NCBI RefSeq assembly: GCF_030053155.1
Contig: NZ_CP125640.1
Location: 620,001-684,000 of the forward strand
DNA from: Rhizobium sp. BT03
GTDB taxonomy: Bacteria > Pseudomonadota > Alphaproteobacteria > Rhizobiales > Rhizobiaceae
Length of the DNA stretch: 64,000 bases
Direction: 5' to 3'
The position numbers and the translations under genes are program-made. Below are positions 48,656 through 57,709 of the stretch, piece after piece. The number at the start of each line of letters is the position of its first letter. Position 1 is the first letter of the stretch. The notes under the pieces were generated by a model that saw only the letters and a list, made by a program, of their open reading frames with translations, did no database searches and was not told the origin of the DNA.

Positions 48656-49681
48656 ATGAAGAACAAGCTTCTGTCCGCCGCAATCGGCGCAGCAGTTTTC
48701 GCTCTTGGCACCTCGGCTGCCTCGGCCACCACTCTCGGAGATGTAAAGGCAAAGGGTTTCGTTCAGTGCGGCGTCAATACCGGTCTGGCCGGATTTGCCG
48801 CTCCTGACGCATCCGGCAATTGGGCCGGCTTCGATGTCGATTTCTGCAAGGCTGTCGCTTCGGCCGTCTTCGGCGACCCCACCAAGGTGAAGTTCACCCC
48901 CCTCAGCGCCGCCAATCGCTTTCCGGCTCTTCAGTCCGGTGAAATCGATGTACTGGCCCGCAACACGACCTGGTCGATCAACCGCGACACGGCTCTCGGC
49001 CTGAACTTCCGTTTCGTCAACTACTACGACGGCCAGGGCTTCATGGTTCGCAAGAGCCTGAACGTGAAGTCGGCGCTCGAGCTCTCCGGCGCATCCGTCT
49101 GCGTGCAGTCGGGCACGACCACGGAACTGAACCTCGCCGACTACTTCAAGGCGAACAACCTTCAGTACAACCCCGTCGTCTTCGAAAAGCTGGACGAGGT
49201 CAATGCCGCCTATGATGCTGGCCGCTGCGACGTCTACACGACCGACCAGTCCGGTCTCTATTCGCTGCGCCTGACGCTGAAGAACCCGGACGAACATGCG
49301 ATCCTGCCGGAAATCATCTCCAAGGAGCCGCTCGCCCCGGCCGTTCGCCAAGGTGACGACCAGTGGTTCGATATCATCAGCTGGGTCGGCTATGCCATGA
49401 TCAATGCCGAAGAATTCGGCATCACTCAGGCGAATGTCGACGACATGAAGAACTCGCCGAACCCCGATATCAAGCGCTTCCTCGGTGTCGAGGCCGATAC
49501 CAAGATCGGTACCGATCTCGGTCTGACCAACGATTGGGCCTATAACGTCGTCAAGAACGTCGGCAATTACGGCGAAGTCTTCGAGCGCAACATCGGCCAG
49601 GGCAGCCCGCTCAAGATCGCGCGCGGCCTCAACGCCCTGTGGAACAAGGGCGGCATCCAGTACGCTCCGCCGGTTCGCTGA
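48656..49681 (+). CDS. aapJ: General L-amino-acid ABC transporter binding protein
   Basis: 341 residues, with a signal peptide (LLSAAIGAAVFALGTSAASA) and a class 3 periplasmic binding fold (GFVQCGVNTGLAGFAAPDASG). It binds a broad range of L-amino acids. The match to R. leguminosarum AapJ is strong throughout, including NPDIKRFLG and WNKGGIQYAPPVR at the end. It opens the aapJQMP operon. Confidence 0.95.
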   Translation: MKNKLLSAAIGAAVFALGTSAASATTLGDVKAKGFVQCGVNTGLAGFAAPDASGNWAGFDVDFCKAVASAVFGDPTKVKFTPLSAANRFPALQSGEIDVLARNTTWSINRDTALGLNFRFVNYYDGQGFMVRKSLNVKSALELSGASVCVQSGTTTELNLADYFKANNLQYNPVVFEKLDEVNAAYDAGRCDVYTTDQSGLYSLRLTLKNPDEHAILPEIISKEPLAPAVRQGDDQWFDIISWVGYAMINAEEFGITQANVDDMKNSPNPDIKRFLGVEADTKIGTDLGLTNDWAYNVVKNVGNYGEVFERNIGQGSPLKIARGLNALWNKGGIQYAPPVR

Positions 49682-49700
49682 TCGGAACTGCATGAAAGCC

Positions 49701-49724
49701 GGAAAGGCGGGCGACCGCCTTTCC
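49701..49724 (+). other. Intercistronic hairpin between aapJ and aapQ
   Basis: A perfect 10-bp stem GGAAAGGCGG/CCGCCTTTCC closes a GCGA (GNRA) tetraloop, 19 bp after the aapJ stop. There is no T-run, so it is more likely an mRNA 3' stabiliser that keeps binding-protein levels above permease levels than a terminator. Confidence 0.7.
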
Positions 49725-49761
49725 TCCTCTTATAAAAAAGCTCCGAAAAGGAGCACATAAC

Positions 49762-50982
49762 ATGGGGAATTGGCCAGGCATGACGCATCATGTTGCGGAT
49801 TCGGCACCTTTGCCTAGGAGCGGCTGGAGCTTCCAGTCCGCCCTCTACGACCCGAAAATTCGGGGTATCTTCTTCCAGGTTCTTACCATCGTGTTGCTGG
49901 TCACCTTCGTGTGGTGGGTTGCGCACAACACCGCCGTCAATCTGGCGCGCGCCAACATCGCATCGGGATTCGGCTTCCTGAACGGCCGCGCCGGCTTCGA
50001 AGTCGGCCAGTCGCTGATCCCCTATTCAAGCGATTCGACCTACGGCCGCGCGCTGGTGGTCGGCCTGCTGAACACGCTGCTGATCGCCGTTACCGGCATT
50101 ATCACCGCTACCATCATCGGCTTCATTATCGGTATCGGCCGTCTGTCGCGGAATTGGCTGATTGCCAAGCTGTGCACGGTTTATGTGGAAGTGTTTCGCA
50201 ATATTCCGCCGCTGCTTGTGATCTTCTTCTGGTATTCGGGCGTTCTGGCGGTTCTGCCGAACGCGCGTGAATCGCTGCATCTGCCGCTCGGATCGTATCT
50301 GAACAATCGCGGCCTTTCCTTCCCCAAGCCGATTTTCGGTGAAGCTTTCTGGCTCGTCGGCGTGGCCTTCGTCATCGCGATCATTGGCGCCATTGTGACG
50401 GCCCGATGGGCGCATCGCCGGCAGGCGGCGACAGGTCAGCCGTTCCACACGATCTGGGCTTCGATCGGCCTGCTGGTCGGCCTGCCGCTTGTTGCGTTCC
50501 TGCTCGCAGGCATGCCGCTTTCCTTCGACTATCCGATCGCGGGCAAATTCAACCTCACCGGCGGCTCCATCGTCGGGCCGGAGTTCATGTCTCTCTTCCT
50601 GGCGCTTTCCTTCTATACCGCCGCCTTCATCGCCGAGATCGTGCGCGCAGGCATTCGCGGCGTGCCGAAGGGGCAAACGGAAGCCGCAGCCGCACTTGGG
50701 CTGCACCCCTCGTCGATCACCCGCCTGGTCGTTATTCCACAGGCCTTCCGCATCATCATTCCGCCGTTGAGCAGCCAGTATCTCAATCTCACCAAGAACT
50801 CGTCGCTGGCGATCGCCATCGGCTTTGCCGATCTCGTCGCCGTCGGCAGCACGACGCTGAACCAGACCGGTCAATCCGTCGAGGTGATCCTCATCTGGAT
50901 GGTCATCTACCTCAGCCTCAGTATCGTGACCTCGCTGTTCATGAACTGGTTCAATACCAAGATGGCGCTGGTGGAGAGATAA
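49762..50982 (+). CDS. aapQ: General L-amino-acid ABC transporter permease
   Basis: 406 residues with about eight membrane segments and the EAA loop ([21 protein letters not shown]). ATG 49762 has AAGGAG 8 bp upstream. It forms the membrane channel with AapM. The long N-terminal half is typical of Aap permeases compared with shorter His/Gln-type ones. Confidence 0.94.
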   Translation: MGNWPGMTHHVADSAPLPRSGWSFQSALYDPKIRGIFFQVLTIVLLVTFVWWVAHNTAVNLARANIASGFGFLNGRAGFEVGQSLIPYSSDSTYGRALVVGLLNTLLIAVTGIITATIIGFIIGIGRLSRNWLIAKLCTVYVEVFRNIPPLLVIFFWYSGVLAVLPNARESLHLPLGSYLNNRGLSFPKPIFGEAFWLVGVAFVIAIIGAIVTARWAHRRQAATGQPFHTIWASIGLLVGLPLVAFLLAGMPLSFDYPIAGKFNLTGGSIVGPEFMSLFLALSFYTAAFIAEIVRAGIRGVPKGQTEAAAALGLHPSSITRLVVIPQAFRIIIPPLSSQYLNLTKNSSLAIAIGFADLVAVGSTTLNQTGQSVEVILIWMVIYLSLSIVTSLFMNWFNTKMALVER

Positions 50983-50983
50983 G

Positions 50984-52129
50984 ATGAGCAACAGTTTCGT
51001 CAGAACCGCCATGCTGGCGCCGGAACCGCCTCCTTCGGGAGAAAAGGGTGCCGGAGCCTGGATCCGCCGCAACCTGCTTGCGACACCGAAGGACATGGCC
51101 CTCACCATCCTGGCCCTGGTCTTTCTTGCTTGGGCCCTCCTCCATGCGATCGATTGGCTCTTCGTACAGGCGGTCTGGACCGGGTCGGATCGCACATTTT
51201 GCGCCACTGCCGTCCAGGGCGGCATCCAGCCGGACGGTTGGAATGGTGCATGCTGGGCCTTCATCGCCGCCAAGTTCGACCAGATCATCTACGGTGGCTA
51301 CCCGCTCGATGAGCGCTGGCGGCCGACTCTGGTCGGCATTCTCTTCGTACTCCTGCTGGTGCCGATGCTCATCCCCTCGGCGCCGCGCAAAGGAGTGAAC
51401 GCCATCCTGCTCTTTATCGTGCTGCCGATCGTTTCCTTCTTTCTGCTTCACGGTGGATTTGGCCTTGAAATCATCGAGACTCCACGCTGGGGCGGGCTGC
51501 TGGTGACGCTGGTGCTCTCCTTCGTCGGCATCGCGGTCTCCTTCCCGCTCGGCATTATCCTGGCGCTCGGAAGACGCTCGCAGATGCCTGTCATCCGCAC
51601 GTTCTGCGTCATCTTCATCGAAGTCGTCCGCGGCGTGCCGCTGATTACCGTCCTCTTCATGGCGAGCGTCATGCTGCCGCTTTTTCTGCCGGCCGGCTGG
51701 ACGGTGGACAAGCTCCTGCGTGCGATCATCGGGGTATCGATCTTCGCCTCCGCCTATATGGCCGAGGTCATTCGCGGCGGTCTTCAGGCAATTCCCAAGG
51801 GTCAGTTCGAGGGTGCGGATTCGCTCGGCCTCGGCTACTGGCAGAAGATGCGGCTGATCATCCTGCCGCAGGCGATCAAGCTGGTGATCCCGGGTATCGT
51901 CAACACCTTCATCGGCATGTTCAAGGATACCTCCCTGGTGTCGATTATCAGCATGTATGACCTGCTCGGCATCGTGCGCTTCTTCTTTACCGATCCGAAC
52001 TGGGCAACCGCGGTAACGCCGCTGACAGGGCTGATCTTCGCCGGCTTCGCCTTCTGGCTTTTCTGCTTCGGCATGTCGCGCTATTCGGCATTCATCGAAC
52101 GTCACCTCGACACCGGCTACAAACGATAA
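50984..52129 (+). CDS. aapM: General L-amino-acid ABC transporter permease
   Basis: 381 residues, second permease, with an EAA loop ([19 protein letters not shown]) and multiple membrane helices. It starts one base after the aapQ stop codon, implying translational coupling. It pairs with AapQ as heterodimer. Confidence 0.94.
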   Translation: MSNSFVRTAMLAPEPPPSGEKGAGAWIRRNLLATPKDMALTILALVFLAWALLHAIDWLFVQAVWTGSDRTFCATAVQGGIQPDGWNGACWAFIAAKFDQIIYGGYPLDERWRPTLVGILFVLLLVPMLIPSAPRKGVNAILLFIVLPIVSFFLLHGGFGLEIIETPRWGGLLVTLVLSFVGIAVSFPLGIILALGRRSQMPVIRTFCVIFIEVVRGVPLITVLFMASVMLPLFLPAGWTVDKLLRAIIGVSIFASAYMAEVIRGGLQAIPKGQFEGADSLGLGYWQKMRLIILPQAIKLVIPGIVNTFIGMFKDTSLVSIISMYDLLGIVRFFFTDPNWATAVTPLTGLIFAGFAFWLFCFGMSRYSAFIERHLDTGYKR

Positions 52130-52147
52130 AAATGAGGGAAAACAATC

Positions 52148-52921
52148 ATGGCTGAAGCTCCAGCTAAAAAGCTCACCGTTTCCGCAACGGAAGTGGCGGT
52201 CGACATCATCAACATGAACAAGTGGTACGGTGATTTCCATGTGCTGCGCGACATCAATCTGAAGGTCATGCGCGGCGAGCGCATCGTCATTGCGGGGCCG
52301 TCGGGTTCCGGCAAGTCGACGATGATCCGCTGCATCAACCGCCTCGAAGAGCACCAGAAGGGCAAGATCATCGTCGACGGCACCGAGCTCACCAACGATC
52401 TGAAGAAGATCGACGAGGTGCGCCGCGAGGTCGGCATGGTGTTCCAGCACTTCAACCTCTTCCCGCATCTGACGATTCTCGAAAACTGCACGCTGGCGCC
52501 GATCTGGGTGCGCAAGATGCCGAAGAAGCAGGCGGAAGAGATCGCCATGCACTTCCTCAAGCGCGTCAAGATCCCGGAGCAGGCCAATAAATATCCGGGA
52601 CAGCTTTCCGGCGGCCAACAGCAGCGCGTGGCGATCGCCCGCTCGCTGTGCATGAACCCGAAAATCATGCTGTTCGACGAGCCGACCTCGGCGCTCGATC
52701 CCGAGATGATCAAGGAAGTGCTCGACACCATGGTGGGTCTTGCCGAAGAAGGCATGACCATGCTCTGCGTCACCCATGAAATGGGCTTTGCCCGCCAGGT
52801 CGCCAACCGCGTCATCTTCATGGATCAGGGCCAGATCGTCGAGCAGAATTCGCCGGCCGAGTTCTTCGACAATCCGCAGCACGAACGCACCAAGCTGTTC
52901 CTCAGCCAGATCCTGCATTAA
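52148..52921 (+). CDS. aapP: General L-amino-acid ABC transporter ATPase
   Basis: 257 residues. Walker [11 protein letters not shown]-loop region, signature LSGGQQQR, Walker [13 protein letters not shown], and the switch His in CVTHEMGFA. It energises AapQM. It ends the operon; a terminator follows. Confidence 0.96.
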   Translation: MAEAPAKKLTVSATEVAVDIINMNKWYGDFHVLRDINLKVMRGERIVIAGPSGSGKSTMIRCINRLEEHQKGKIIVDGTELTNDLKKIDEVRREVGMVFQHFNLFPHLTILENCTLAPIWVRKMPKKQAEEIAMHFLKRVKIPEQANKYPGQLSGGQQQRVAIARSLCMNPKIMLFDEPTSALDPEMIKEVLDTMVGLAEEGMTMLCVTHEMGFARQVANRVIFMDQGQIVEQNSPAEFFDNPQHERTKLFLSQILH

Positions 52922-52957
52922 GCCAGATCCTGCATAGGCTTGGGAGCTGAATATTTA

Positions 52958-52993
52958 GAAGACCCGCCGCACCTTCCGGTTCGGCGGGTCTTT
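52958..52993. terminator. Terminator after aapP
   Basis: AAGACCCGCCG (52959-52969) pairs with CGGCGGGTCTT (52982-52992), with a short T-tract; it lies between aapP and the convergent repeat-protein gene and could act for both. Confidence 0.82.
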
Positions 52994-52998
52994 CACGT

Positions 52999-53568
52999 TC
53001 AGCGAGAAGCTGACGCCTGCAGCAGGCTGCAGAGACCGGCAAGGCCGGAATCGGAGCCGCCTGAGACCGAGCCAGAGGATGAGATATCAGCGCAACGGAC
53101 AAGCATCTTGCGCTGCTCGTTGACCGGCCTCGACCGGAAGTCGTCCAGGATGCGGGCCTGCGACGCGCTGAGGTTACCGTCAGCCGCGGATTTGTTGCTG
53201 CCGCCTGCCTCGCCGATGGCGAGATTGTTATCGACGCCGCTGCCGCCTCCGACCGAGGCCGTGACGTTGCTATCAAGCCGATCGGAGCCGCCGATGCGGG
53301 CATTGAGATCGGCATCCATGCCCTGCCTGCCGCCGGCATTGGCGGTCGCGTCGGCATTGACGCCGCGCGAACCGCCGACGGACGCACCGGCATCGGCGCT
53401 GACGCCGCTGCCACCGCCAAGCGATGCCCCGACGTCGGCGCTGACGGCATTGCCTGCATTCACCGATGCGCCGACGTCGATAGCGCGTGCATCGCTTGCC
53501 GGCACGGCAAGCAGGGCGCAGGTGGATGCAAGCACGGCCAGGGATAGTCTGTTGTGGTTATGGGTCAT
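52999..53568 (-). CDS. Secreted protein with six 14-residue repeats (unknown)
   Basis: 189 residues. A signal peptide (LAVLASTCALLAVPASDARA, cleavage near residue 29) is followed by six tandem 14-residue repeats (about residues 32-115) of approximate pattern V-x-A-S-x-G-G-x-x-G-V-x-A-D, Gly/Ala/Asp/Ser-rich and cysteine-free. A C-terminal domain (about residues 125-189: ASQARILDDFRSRPVNEQRK, then two cysteines in RCADISS and GLCSLLQ) ends the protein. ATG 53568 has GGAGG 5 bp upstream. I do not recognise the family. The repeat period suggests a solenoid or fibrous surface protein. Confidence 0.72.
   Translation of the reverse strand: MTHNHNRLSLAVLASTCALLAVPASDARAIDVGASVNAGNAVSADVGASLGGGSGVSADAGASVGGSRGVNADATANAGGRQGMDADLNARIGGSDRLDSNVTASVGGGSGVDNNLAIGEAGGSNKSAADGNLSASQARILDDFRSRPVNEQRKMLVRCADISSSGSVSGGSDSGLAGLCSLLQASASR
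53224..53475 (-). repeat. Six-fold 42-bp coding repeat
   Basis: The six 14-codon units of the secreted protein. Units are similar in protein but diverged in DNA, so the expansion is not very recent. Confidence 0.7.
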
Positions 53569-53698
53569 GTTTTCCTCCGTTTCCATTCGCCGAGCAATCT
53601 GCCCGGCAATCGAAAATCGAGGAACGCGCGTGCCTTCGATCGTCTGGCGCCTGCAACCTGCAGGACATCCATGGCAAGGCAACGTGAAGGAATGTCGA

Positions 53699-53965
53699 AT
53701 GTTTCACGAGATGGCACGGCAAGTCGCCTCGGCGGCAGGCAATGATCTTTCACGGTTATTGAAATACCAATGCCGACCGGACTGTGCCGAAAGCGCACAT
53801 GTCCTGCCGCAACTGGAGCGCCGGCCGAGTATTTCCCTCCCGGCCGCGCCAGGAATATTCCATGCCGGCAAGCAAAGCTCAGTTCTCCGTACGATTGGAT
53901 TGATCTATCCGCAGCCTTTTGCAGATCGCCTGCACCTTGCCGTAGAACTGCCTCCCCACCATTGA
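53699..53965 (+). CDS. Hypothetical 88-residue protein
   Basis: An ATG at 53699 with AAGGA 7 bp upstream opens an 88-residue frame (MFHEMARQVASAAG...), with two cysteines in QCRPDCAES and a Pro/Leu-rich end. I do not recognise it and it has no signal peptide. It fills the 495-bp space between the repeat protein and DUF3597, so it may be real, but it could be a chance frame in GC-rich DNA. Confidence 0.42.
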   Translation: MFHEMARQVASAAGNDLSRLLKYQCRPDCAESAHVLPQLERRPSISLPAAPGIFHAGKQSSVLRTIGLIYPQPFADRLHLAVELPPHH

Positions 53966-54062
53966 TTGAGACGACGAAAAAGAACGCCCTTCCGTCTGGA
54001 TATATCAGGCCGGAAGTCCATGTTTCAGCATGTTCTCATCTAATGAAGCCGGAGGTTCAAGA

Positions 54063-54503
54063 ATGGGCATTTTCGACAAGATCAAACATGCAATATTCGG
54101 AGAAGCAAAAGCAGCCGAACCCGCAGCATCAGGCGCGCCGAAGACGCAGACCGCCCAGGCTCCCGTCTCACCGTCGGCAGCGCCCAGCCCCACCCCTGCG
54201 GCCTCTCCCGCTCAGAGCAAGCCGGCCACGGCCCCGTCCGCAGCCAACGTCGACATCGTCCCGATCCTCGACGCGGCCGTGAAAAAGAGCGGCCAGAAAC
54301 TCGATTGGCGCCACTCGATCGTGGATTTGATGAAGGCCGTCGGGATGGACGCGAGCCTCACCGAGCGCAAGGAACTTGCCGCTGAACTCGGCTATACCGG
54401 CGACAGTGGTGATTCCGCAAAAATGAATATGTGGCTGCACAAGGCGCTGATGAAGCGGCTTTCGGAAAATGGCGGCAAAGTACCGGCCGATCTCTTGGAT
54501 TGA
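54063..54503 (+). CDS. DUF3597-domain protein
   Basis: 146 residues. The order is a conserved N-terminal helix (MGIFDKIKHAIFG), a Pro/Ala/Ser-rich linker (about residues 20-65) and the DUF3597 helical domain (VPILDAAVKKSGQKLDWRHS, then MNMWLHKALMKRLSENGG). It resembles LysM-less cytoplasmic or surface-linked proteins of unknown function. GGAGG precedes ATG 54063. Confidence 0.82.
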   Translation: MGIFDKIKHAIFGEAKAAEPAASGAPKTQTAQAPVSPSAAPSPTPAASPAQSKPATAPSAANVDIVPILDAAVKKSGQKLDWRHSIVDLMKAVGMDASLTERKELAAELGYTGDSGDSAKMNMWLHKALMKRLSENGGKVPADLLD

Positions 54504-54681
54504 TCGATGAGCGAGATCTGCCGGCGCTTCGCGATAGAGGCTCATCTGTCGCGGAAGCGTCGGCAATCCAGGGCAAACGCCGATCGGATCCGAGGCCTTG
54601 AGCCCCCTTGCCCGCAGGCATTGGAACCAATAATCTTCCGCTCGATTACTTCGATAATCGATCACGGGAGAATGAAATCCA

Positions 54682-54993
54682 ATGAGATTGATGGCAGTCG
54701 TTGGCGTTGCACTTAGCTTGGGCTGTATTTCGGCCGCGGAATCTCCTTCAAACTATCGATCCTACAGCGGCATCCGGGTCGATACCGACCCGATCCTCCT
54801 GGCTCGATACGACAAAGCGCTCCGGTGGTGCGTGCCGGAGGCAGGCTCCTTGCGACGCGGCTCGCCGGATGCGCACAGCCTGCATTACAACGCGGCGCTC
54901 AGAAGCTGCCTCTACAGACACGGCTTCGTCGATCGAGGCGTCTACGCCTACCCGATCCCCGAGGTCTACTTCGAGCACTTCCTGGATCGCTGA
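54682..54993 (+). CDS. Hypothetical exported protein
   Basis: 103 residues. It starts with a hydrophobic signal-like stretch (MAVVGVALSLGCISAAE) and has three more cysteines (RWCVPEAG and SCLYRHGF among them). The GC before the cut could be a weak lipobox, but the -3 residue is not the usual Leu. The family is unknown. GGGAG lies 14 bp upstream of the start. Confidence 0.55.
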   Translation: MRLMAVVGVALSLGCISAAESPSNYRSYSGIRVDTDPILLARYDKALRWCVPEAGSLRRGSPDAHSLHYNAALRSCLYRHGFVDRGVYAYPIPEVYFEHFLDR

Positions 54994-55192
54994 GAAGAGC
55001 CCAAGCTCGCGACAGCGAGGCATGCGGTCATAATAACCATTCCGGCCGCAGCTGCGGCGATCCACAACAAGAAAAATCGCTTCTACCTTCCGGCGAAATC
55101 CTTACGATTTCGCGTGGCGTCTTTCCCGCGTCGCACGAATCGAAATAAACATCTGGCGCCGATCATTGGGTAATAAAGGAAATAGAATAATA

Positions 55193-55525
55193 ATGCGCGC
55201 TCGTACTATAACAGTAATGATTGCCATAGGATTGCTCACTGCCTGCGTGCCGACGCGCGAGGACTACGATGCTTACGTCACATTGCTGCAGGGCAGCTCA
55301 AGAGCGAGAAATGAAGCAATTAAAGATTGCGCGAGCGGCTTCGACGCAAACGCCCGTCGCATCTTTGGCCTTCTGACCGACGCCTCGGACAAGGACGCTC
55401 CGCGAGTTGCCTGCAGTCGATTTGTGAATGCGGTGATTTCCGGTCGCGCCACCTATGACGATATCGTCGACATCAAACGCCACCGCCCCTCACCGAAGCT
55501 GATCAAAATTCTTCAGGGTCGCTAG
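55193..55525 (+). CDS. Hypothetical lipoprotein
   Basis: 110 residues. A clear lipobox (GLLTAC, Cys about residue 18) follows a hydrophobic N-terminus. The mature part is small (ARNEAIKDCASGFDANARR, then VACSRFVNAVISG) with two further cysteines. Not recognised. It is the third of three small exported or secreted unknowns in a row. Confidence 0.6.
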   Translation: MRARTITVMIAIGLLTACVPTREDYDAYVTLLQGSSRARNEAIKDCASGFDANARRIFGLLTDASDKDAPRVACSRFVNAVISGRATYDDIVDIKRHRPSPKLIKILQGR

Positions 55526-55679
55526 ACGGGATCGAGACGCCCGAATTCGCTTAGGGCGGCGGCGAACCGATCTTGGCGTGCCGGTAATGCGATCAGCGCT
55601 TGCCTGATCGCGTTACGGCAACTTTACGACGTCCGGCGCTATTGCTAGTTGTTGCCATAGAGGGCATGGAGGCTGAGGC

Positions 55680-56909
55680 ATGGCAGATTGGTATTATGCG
55701 TTCGAGCAGGATCGAAAGGGTCCTGTTGGCCAAGACGAACTTCAAGAACTCATCAAGAACGGGCAGATCAAAAAGGAAACCTACCTGTGGCATGAGGGGA
55801 TGGATGCATGGCAACCAGCCATCGAATATCCAGAGTTTGCATCCGCCTTCGTTGTGCCGCCACCTTTTCCTGTTAAGCAGTCTTCGAAGCGGCCACCGCC
55901 CGCATTCGAGCCGCGGGCGGAAGGAGAAGGCGTGGTCATCTCGTCCCGACCATGGCCTCGTTTCTGGGCGAGGTTCATCGACAATCTTTTATTTGTGCCG
56001 CTGTTGGCGTTCGCTGTCGGGCTCCTGTCGGCCTTGTATGCGCCCGACATCTACTTACAGATCGCCACGATGAACAGCAGCCTATTCGGTCTCCTTCTGT
56101 TACCGTTCGTCGCTCTATTCCTCGCCCTATGCATGGTCGCAACGGGTTCTACGCCCGGCAAGGCTATCGTCGGTGTGCGTGTCCCCGCTCCCTCTGACCG
56201 CAGCCGCATCGGCTTCTTCCTCGGTAGAGAGTTCAAGGTGTGGGCCGCCGGTCTGGGTCTTGGCATACCCTTTGTCGCCCTCTTCACGCAAATCGGCCAA
56301 TATCGCCGCCTCGCGGAAGGTCAGGCGGCAAGCTATGACGAAGGCAATCATGCGGTCGCGGCCAATCCGTCGAAGGTGCGGCTTGGAGCAGCGATCGTGG
56401 TCGCTGTGGCCCTGTTCGCGGGCAACATCGTCCTGCGAGTCGAAAATCAACAGACTTCCGGTAACCTCGCTGCCACCCAGACGTGGGTCAACCCGGTGAC
56501 GAAGAAGCCAGCAACCATCGGAAAGACCTGGAGGGCGGAGGAAATGACGATCAACAGCGGTCGCGCTTTCTACTTCGCTTCTAACGAACTTCTCGCCGAG
56601 GCCCTACTCGGCTACGAGCGGCTTTCTTCAGAGGGAATAGAACCCGTCGTCTATGCGGATGCGATCAAGAAGGCCGTTGCCTCGGACGTTAGTATCAACA
56701 CTGAATGGAAGCCACTGACTGTTCAGGGGATACCCGCTCTGCGAGCCACAGGGAAGTCTGTAAAAATCAGTGACGCCAGCGTCGAGGTGACCATTGTCGT
56801 CACCGGCCGCGATGCATGGAGGACACTCGTGATCGCAAGGGGTAACTCGCCTGCCCAAGCGGCCGAGAAGGACAAGTTGGTGCAAGCAATATTCGGGACG
56901 GCGGACTGA
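55680..56909 (+). CDS. GYF_2-RDD membrane protein
   Basis: 409 residues. An N-terminal GYF_2 (DUF4339) domain (about residues 3-50: WYYAFEQDRKGPVGQDELQE, then WHEGMDAWQP) is joined to an RDD transmembrane domain (about residues 90-225: RFWARFIDNLLF, GSTPGKAIVGVRV), then one more helix and a roughly 150-residue C-terminal domain likely outside the cytoplasm. GYF_2 domains occur with membrane proteins of unknown role. RDD proteins are often linked to transport or stress. Function here is not known. Confidence 0.75.
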   Translation: MADWYYAFEQDRKGPVGQDELQELIKNGQIKKETYLWHEGMDAWQPAIEYPEFASAFVVPPPFPVKQSSKRPPPAFEPRAEGEGVVISSRPWPRFWARFIDNLLFVPLLAFAVGLLSALYAPDIYLQIATMNSSLFGLLLLPFVALFLALCMVATGSTPGKAIVGVRVPAPSDRSRIGFFLGREFKVWAAGLGLGIPFVALFTQIGQYRRLAEGQAASYDEGNHAVAANPSKVRLGAAIVVAVALFAGNIVLRVENQQTSGNLAATQTWVNPVTKKPATIGKTWRAEEMTINSGRAFYFASNELLAEALLGYERLSSEGIEPVVYADAIKKAVASDVSINTEWKPLTVQGIPALRATGKSVKISDASVEVTIVVTGRDAWRTLVIARGNSPAQAAEKDKLVQAIFGTAD

Positions 56910-56910
56910 A

Positions 56911-56946
56911 TTTATGAAAGGCCGTGTTGCAGAGCACTTTCATAAA
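56911..56946 (+). terminator. Hairpin after the RDD gene
   Basis: TTTATGAAAG (56911-56920) and CTTTCATAAA (56937-56946) are perfect complements with a 16-nt loop, two bases after the stop codon; a likely 3' end for the RDD transcript. Confidence 0.55.
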
Positions 56947-57007
56947 ACACCTGCGCCTCTCGCGTCGCGAAATTGCCCAGACGATACTGGCGATGCAATT
57001 GTTGGAC

Positions 57008-57066
57008 GGCGCCCCCTACGACAACCTGCTTAAAAGGCAGGGCTCTATCCAGCTGAGTTAAGGGCC
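57008..57066 (-). pseudogene. Degenerate tRNA-Arg copy (UUU anticodon, T-arm lost)
   Basis: Reading on the minus strand, 57066 down to about 57019 matches the acceptor, D-arm and anticodon arm of the tRNA-Arg at 61179-61255, but the anticodon loop reads CTTTTAA (UUU) instead of CTTCTAA and two single-base losses are present. The T-arm is missing; the sequence then jumps to a 3' acceptor-like TAGGGGGCGCC. It could not fold as a functional tRNA. Confidence 0.75.
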
Positions 57067-57113
57067 ATCCGGCGGCCGCGTTTACGCAGCGCGACCGGAT
57101 GCGGCAGTTCTGG
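57019..57113 (-). repeat. Inverted ~95-bp copy of the tRNA-Arg locus
   Basis: The copy includes about 47 bp of the sequence upstream of the true tRNA-Arg (matching 61133-61178) plus the 5' two-thirds of the tRNA, with about seven differences over 95 bp. It is inverted relative to the real locus 4.1 kb away. Confidence 0.8.
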
Positions 57114-57335
57114 ATATTCGCGGCCGAACTCGGTCGGCCACTCCGACACGGCCTGGAACGAGAGATCGATACCACGCTCGGCAAGCAGCTTCTCGACACG
57201 ACGAAGGCTCAGCGGCAACCGACAGTGCAGCCACACCGCATGCCCGATGATCTCGCCGGGAAAGCGGTGGCGCTTTGAAATGCTGCGCAACAGATTCGGT
57301 CGAATCGCCTCCCCTACCATCTCGATCAGTGCCAA
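57114..57335 (-). pseudogene. IS6-family transposase N-terminal remnant
   Basis: The frame matches the N-terminus of IS6/IS26-type transposases (SKRHRFPGEIIGHAVWLHCR, then LSLRRVEKLLAERGID). It ends after EWPTEFG, where it joins the tRNA-Arg copy at about 57113. Only about 60 residues of a ~230-residue protein remain, and no catalytic DDE residues are left. The remaining reading frame past the join is tRNA-derived. Confidence 0.72.
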
Positions 57336-57709
57336 TTATTAGGGCGATTCTGCCCAAAAATGCTAAATTCAGAAAAAAATGTCGATTCCGCCTTTGGCAA
57401 GAAGAATCCAGGCGCGCCCTCAGGTTTTTCTAATGTTTTCAATAGACGCGTTTCGCTATAGTTGCAGAAAGAATAATTCGCGAAATGCGAGACATTAATA
57501 CTGCCCCAATTTGGGCGACTCGAAATTCCGCAAATATTTCAAAACGTAACATCGAAGTGATTGGGATATTGTGGCAGCAATATGGCTATAATTCTCAAGT
57601 ACTTACCGCCGCGTTGCTGTTGCGCCATCCGAAATGTCGCCCTATAACCCCCCGCCGTAAGACATGATTAACCTAAAATATTAACGGGCAGGGGTTGAGG
57701 AACAAGACC
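57336..57709. other. AT-richer gap before the RTX gene
   Basis: 374 bp with lower GC than the surroundings, no convincing gene, and a TATAAT at 57587-57592 that could be a promoter -10 for the following gene, though no good -35 with correct spacing was found. Confidence 0.45.

Noticed and set aside
50951..52918. A 655-residue open frame opposite aapM and aapP
   Set aside because: Antisense to two clear transporter genes; composition is charged and repetitive, with no domain signature.
57485..57667. 60-residue plus-strand frame upstream of the RTX gene
   Set aside because: No RBS, no recognisable domain, and lies in the lower-GC gap with a likely promoter; chance frame.
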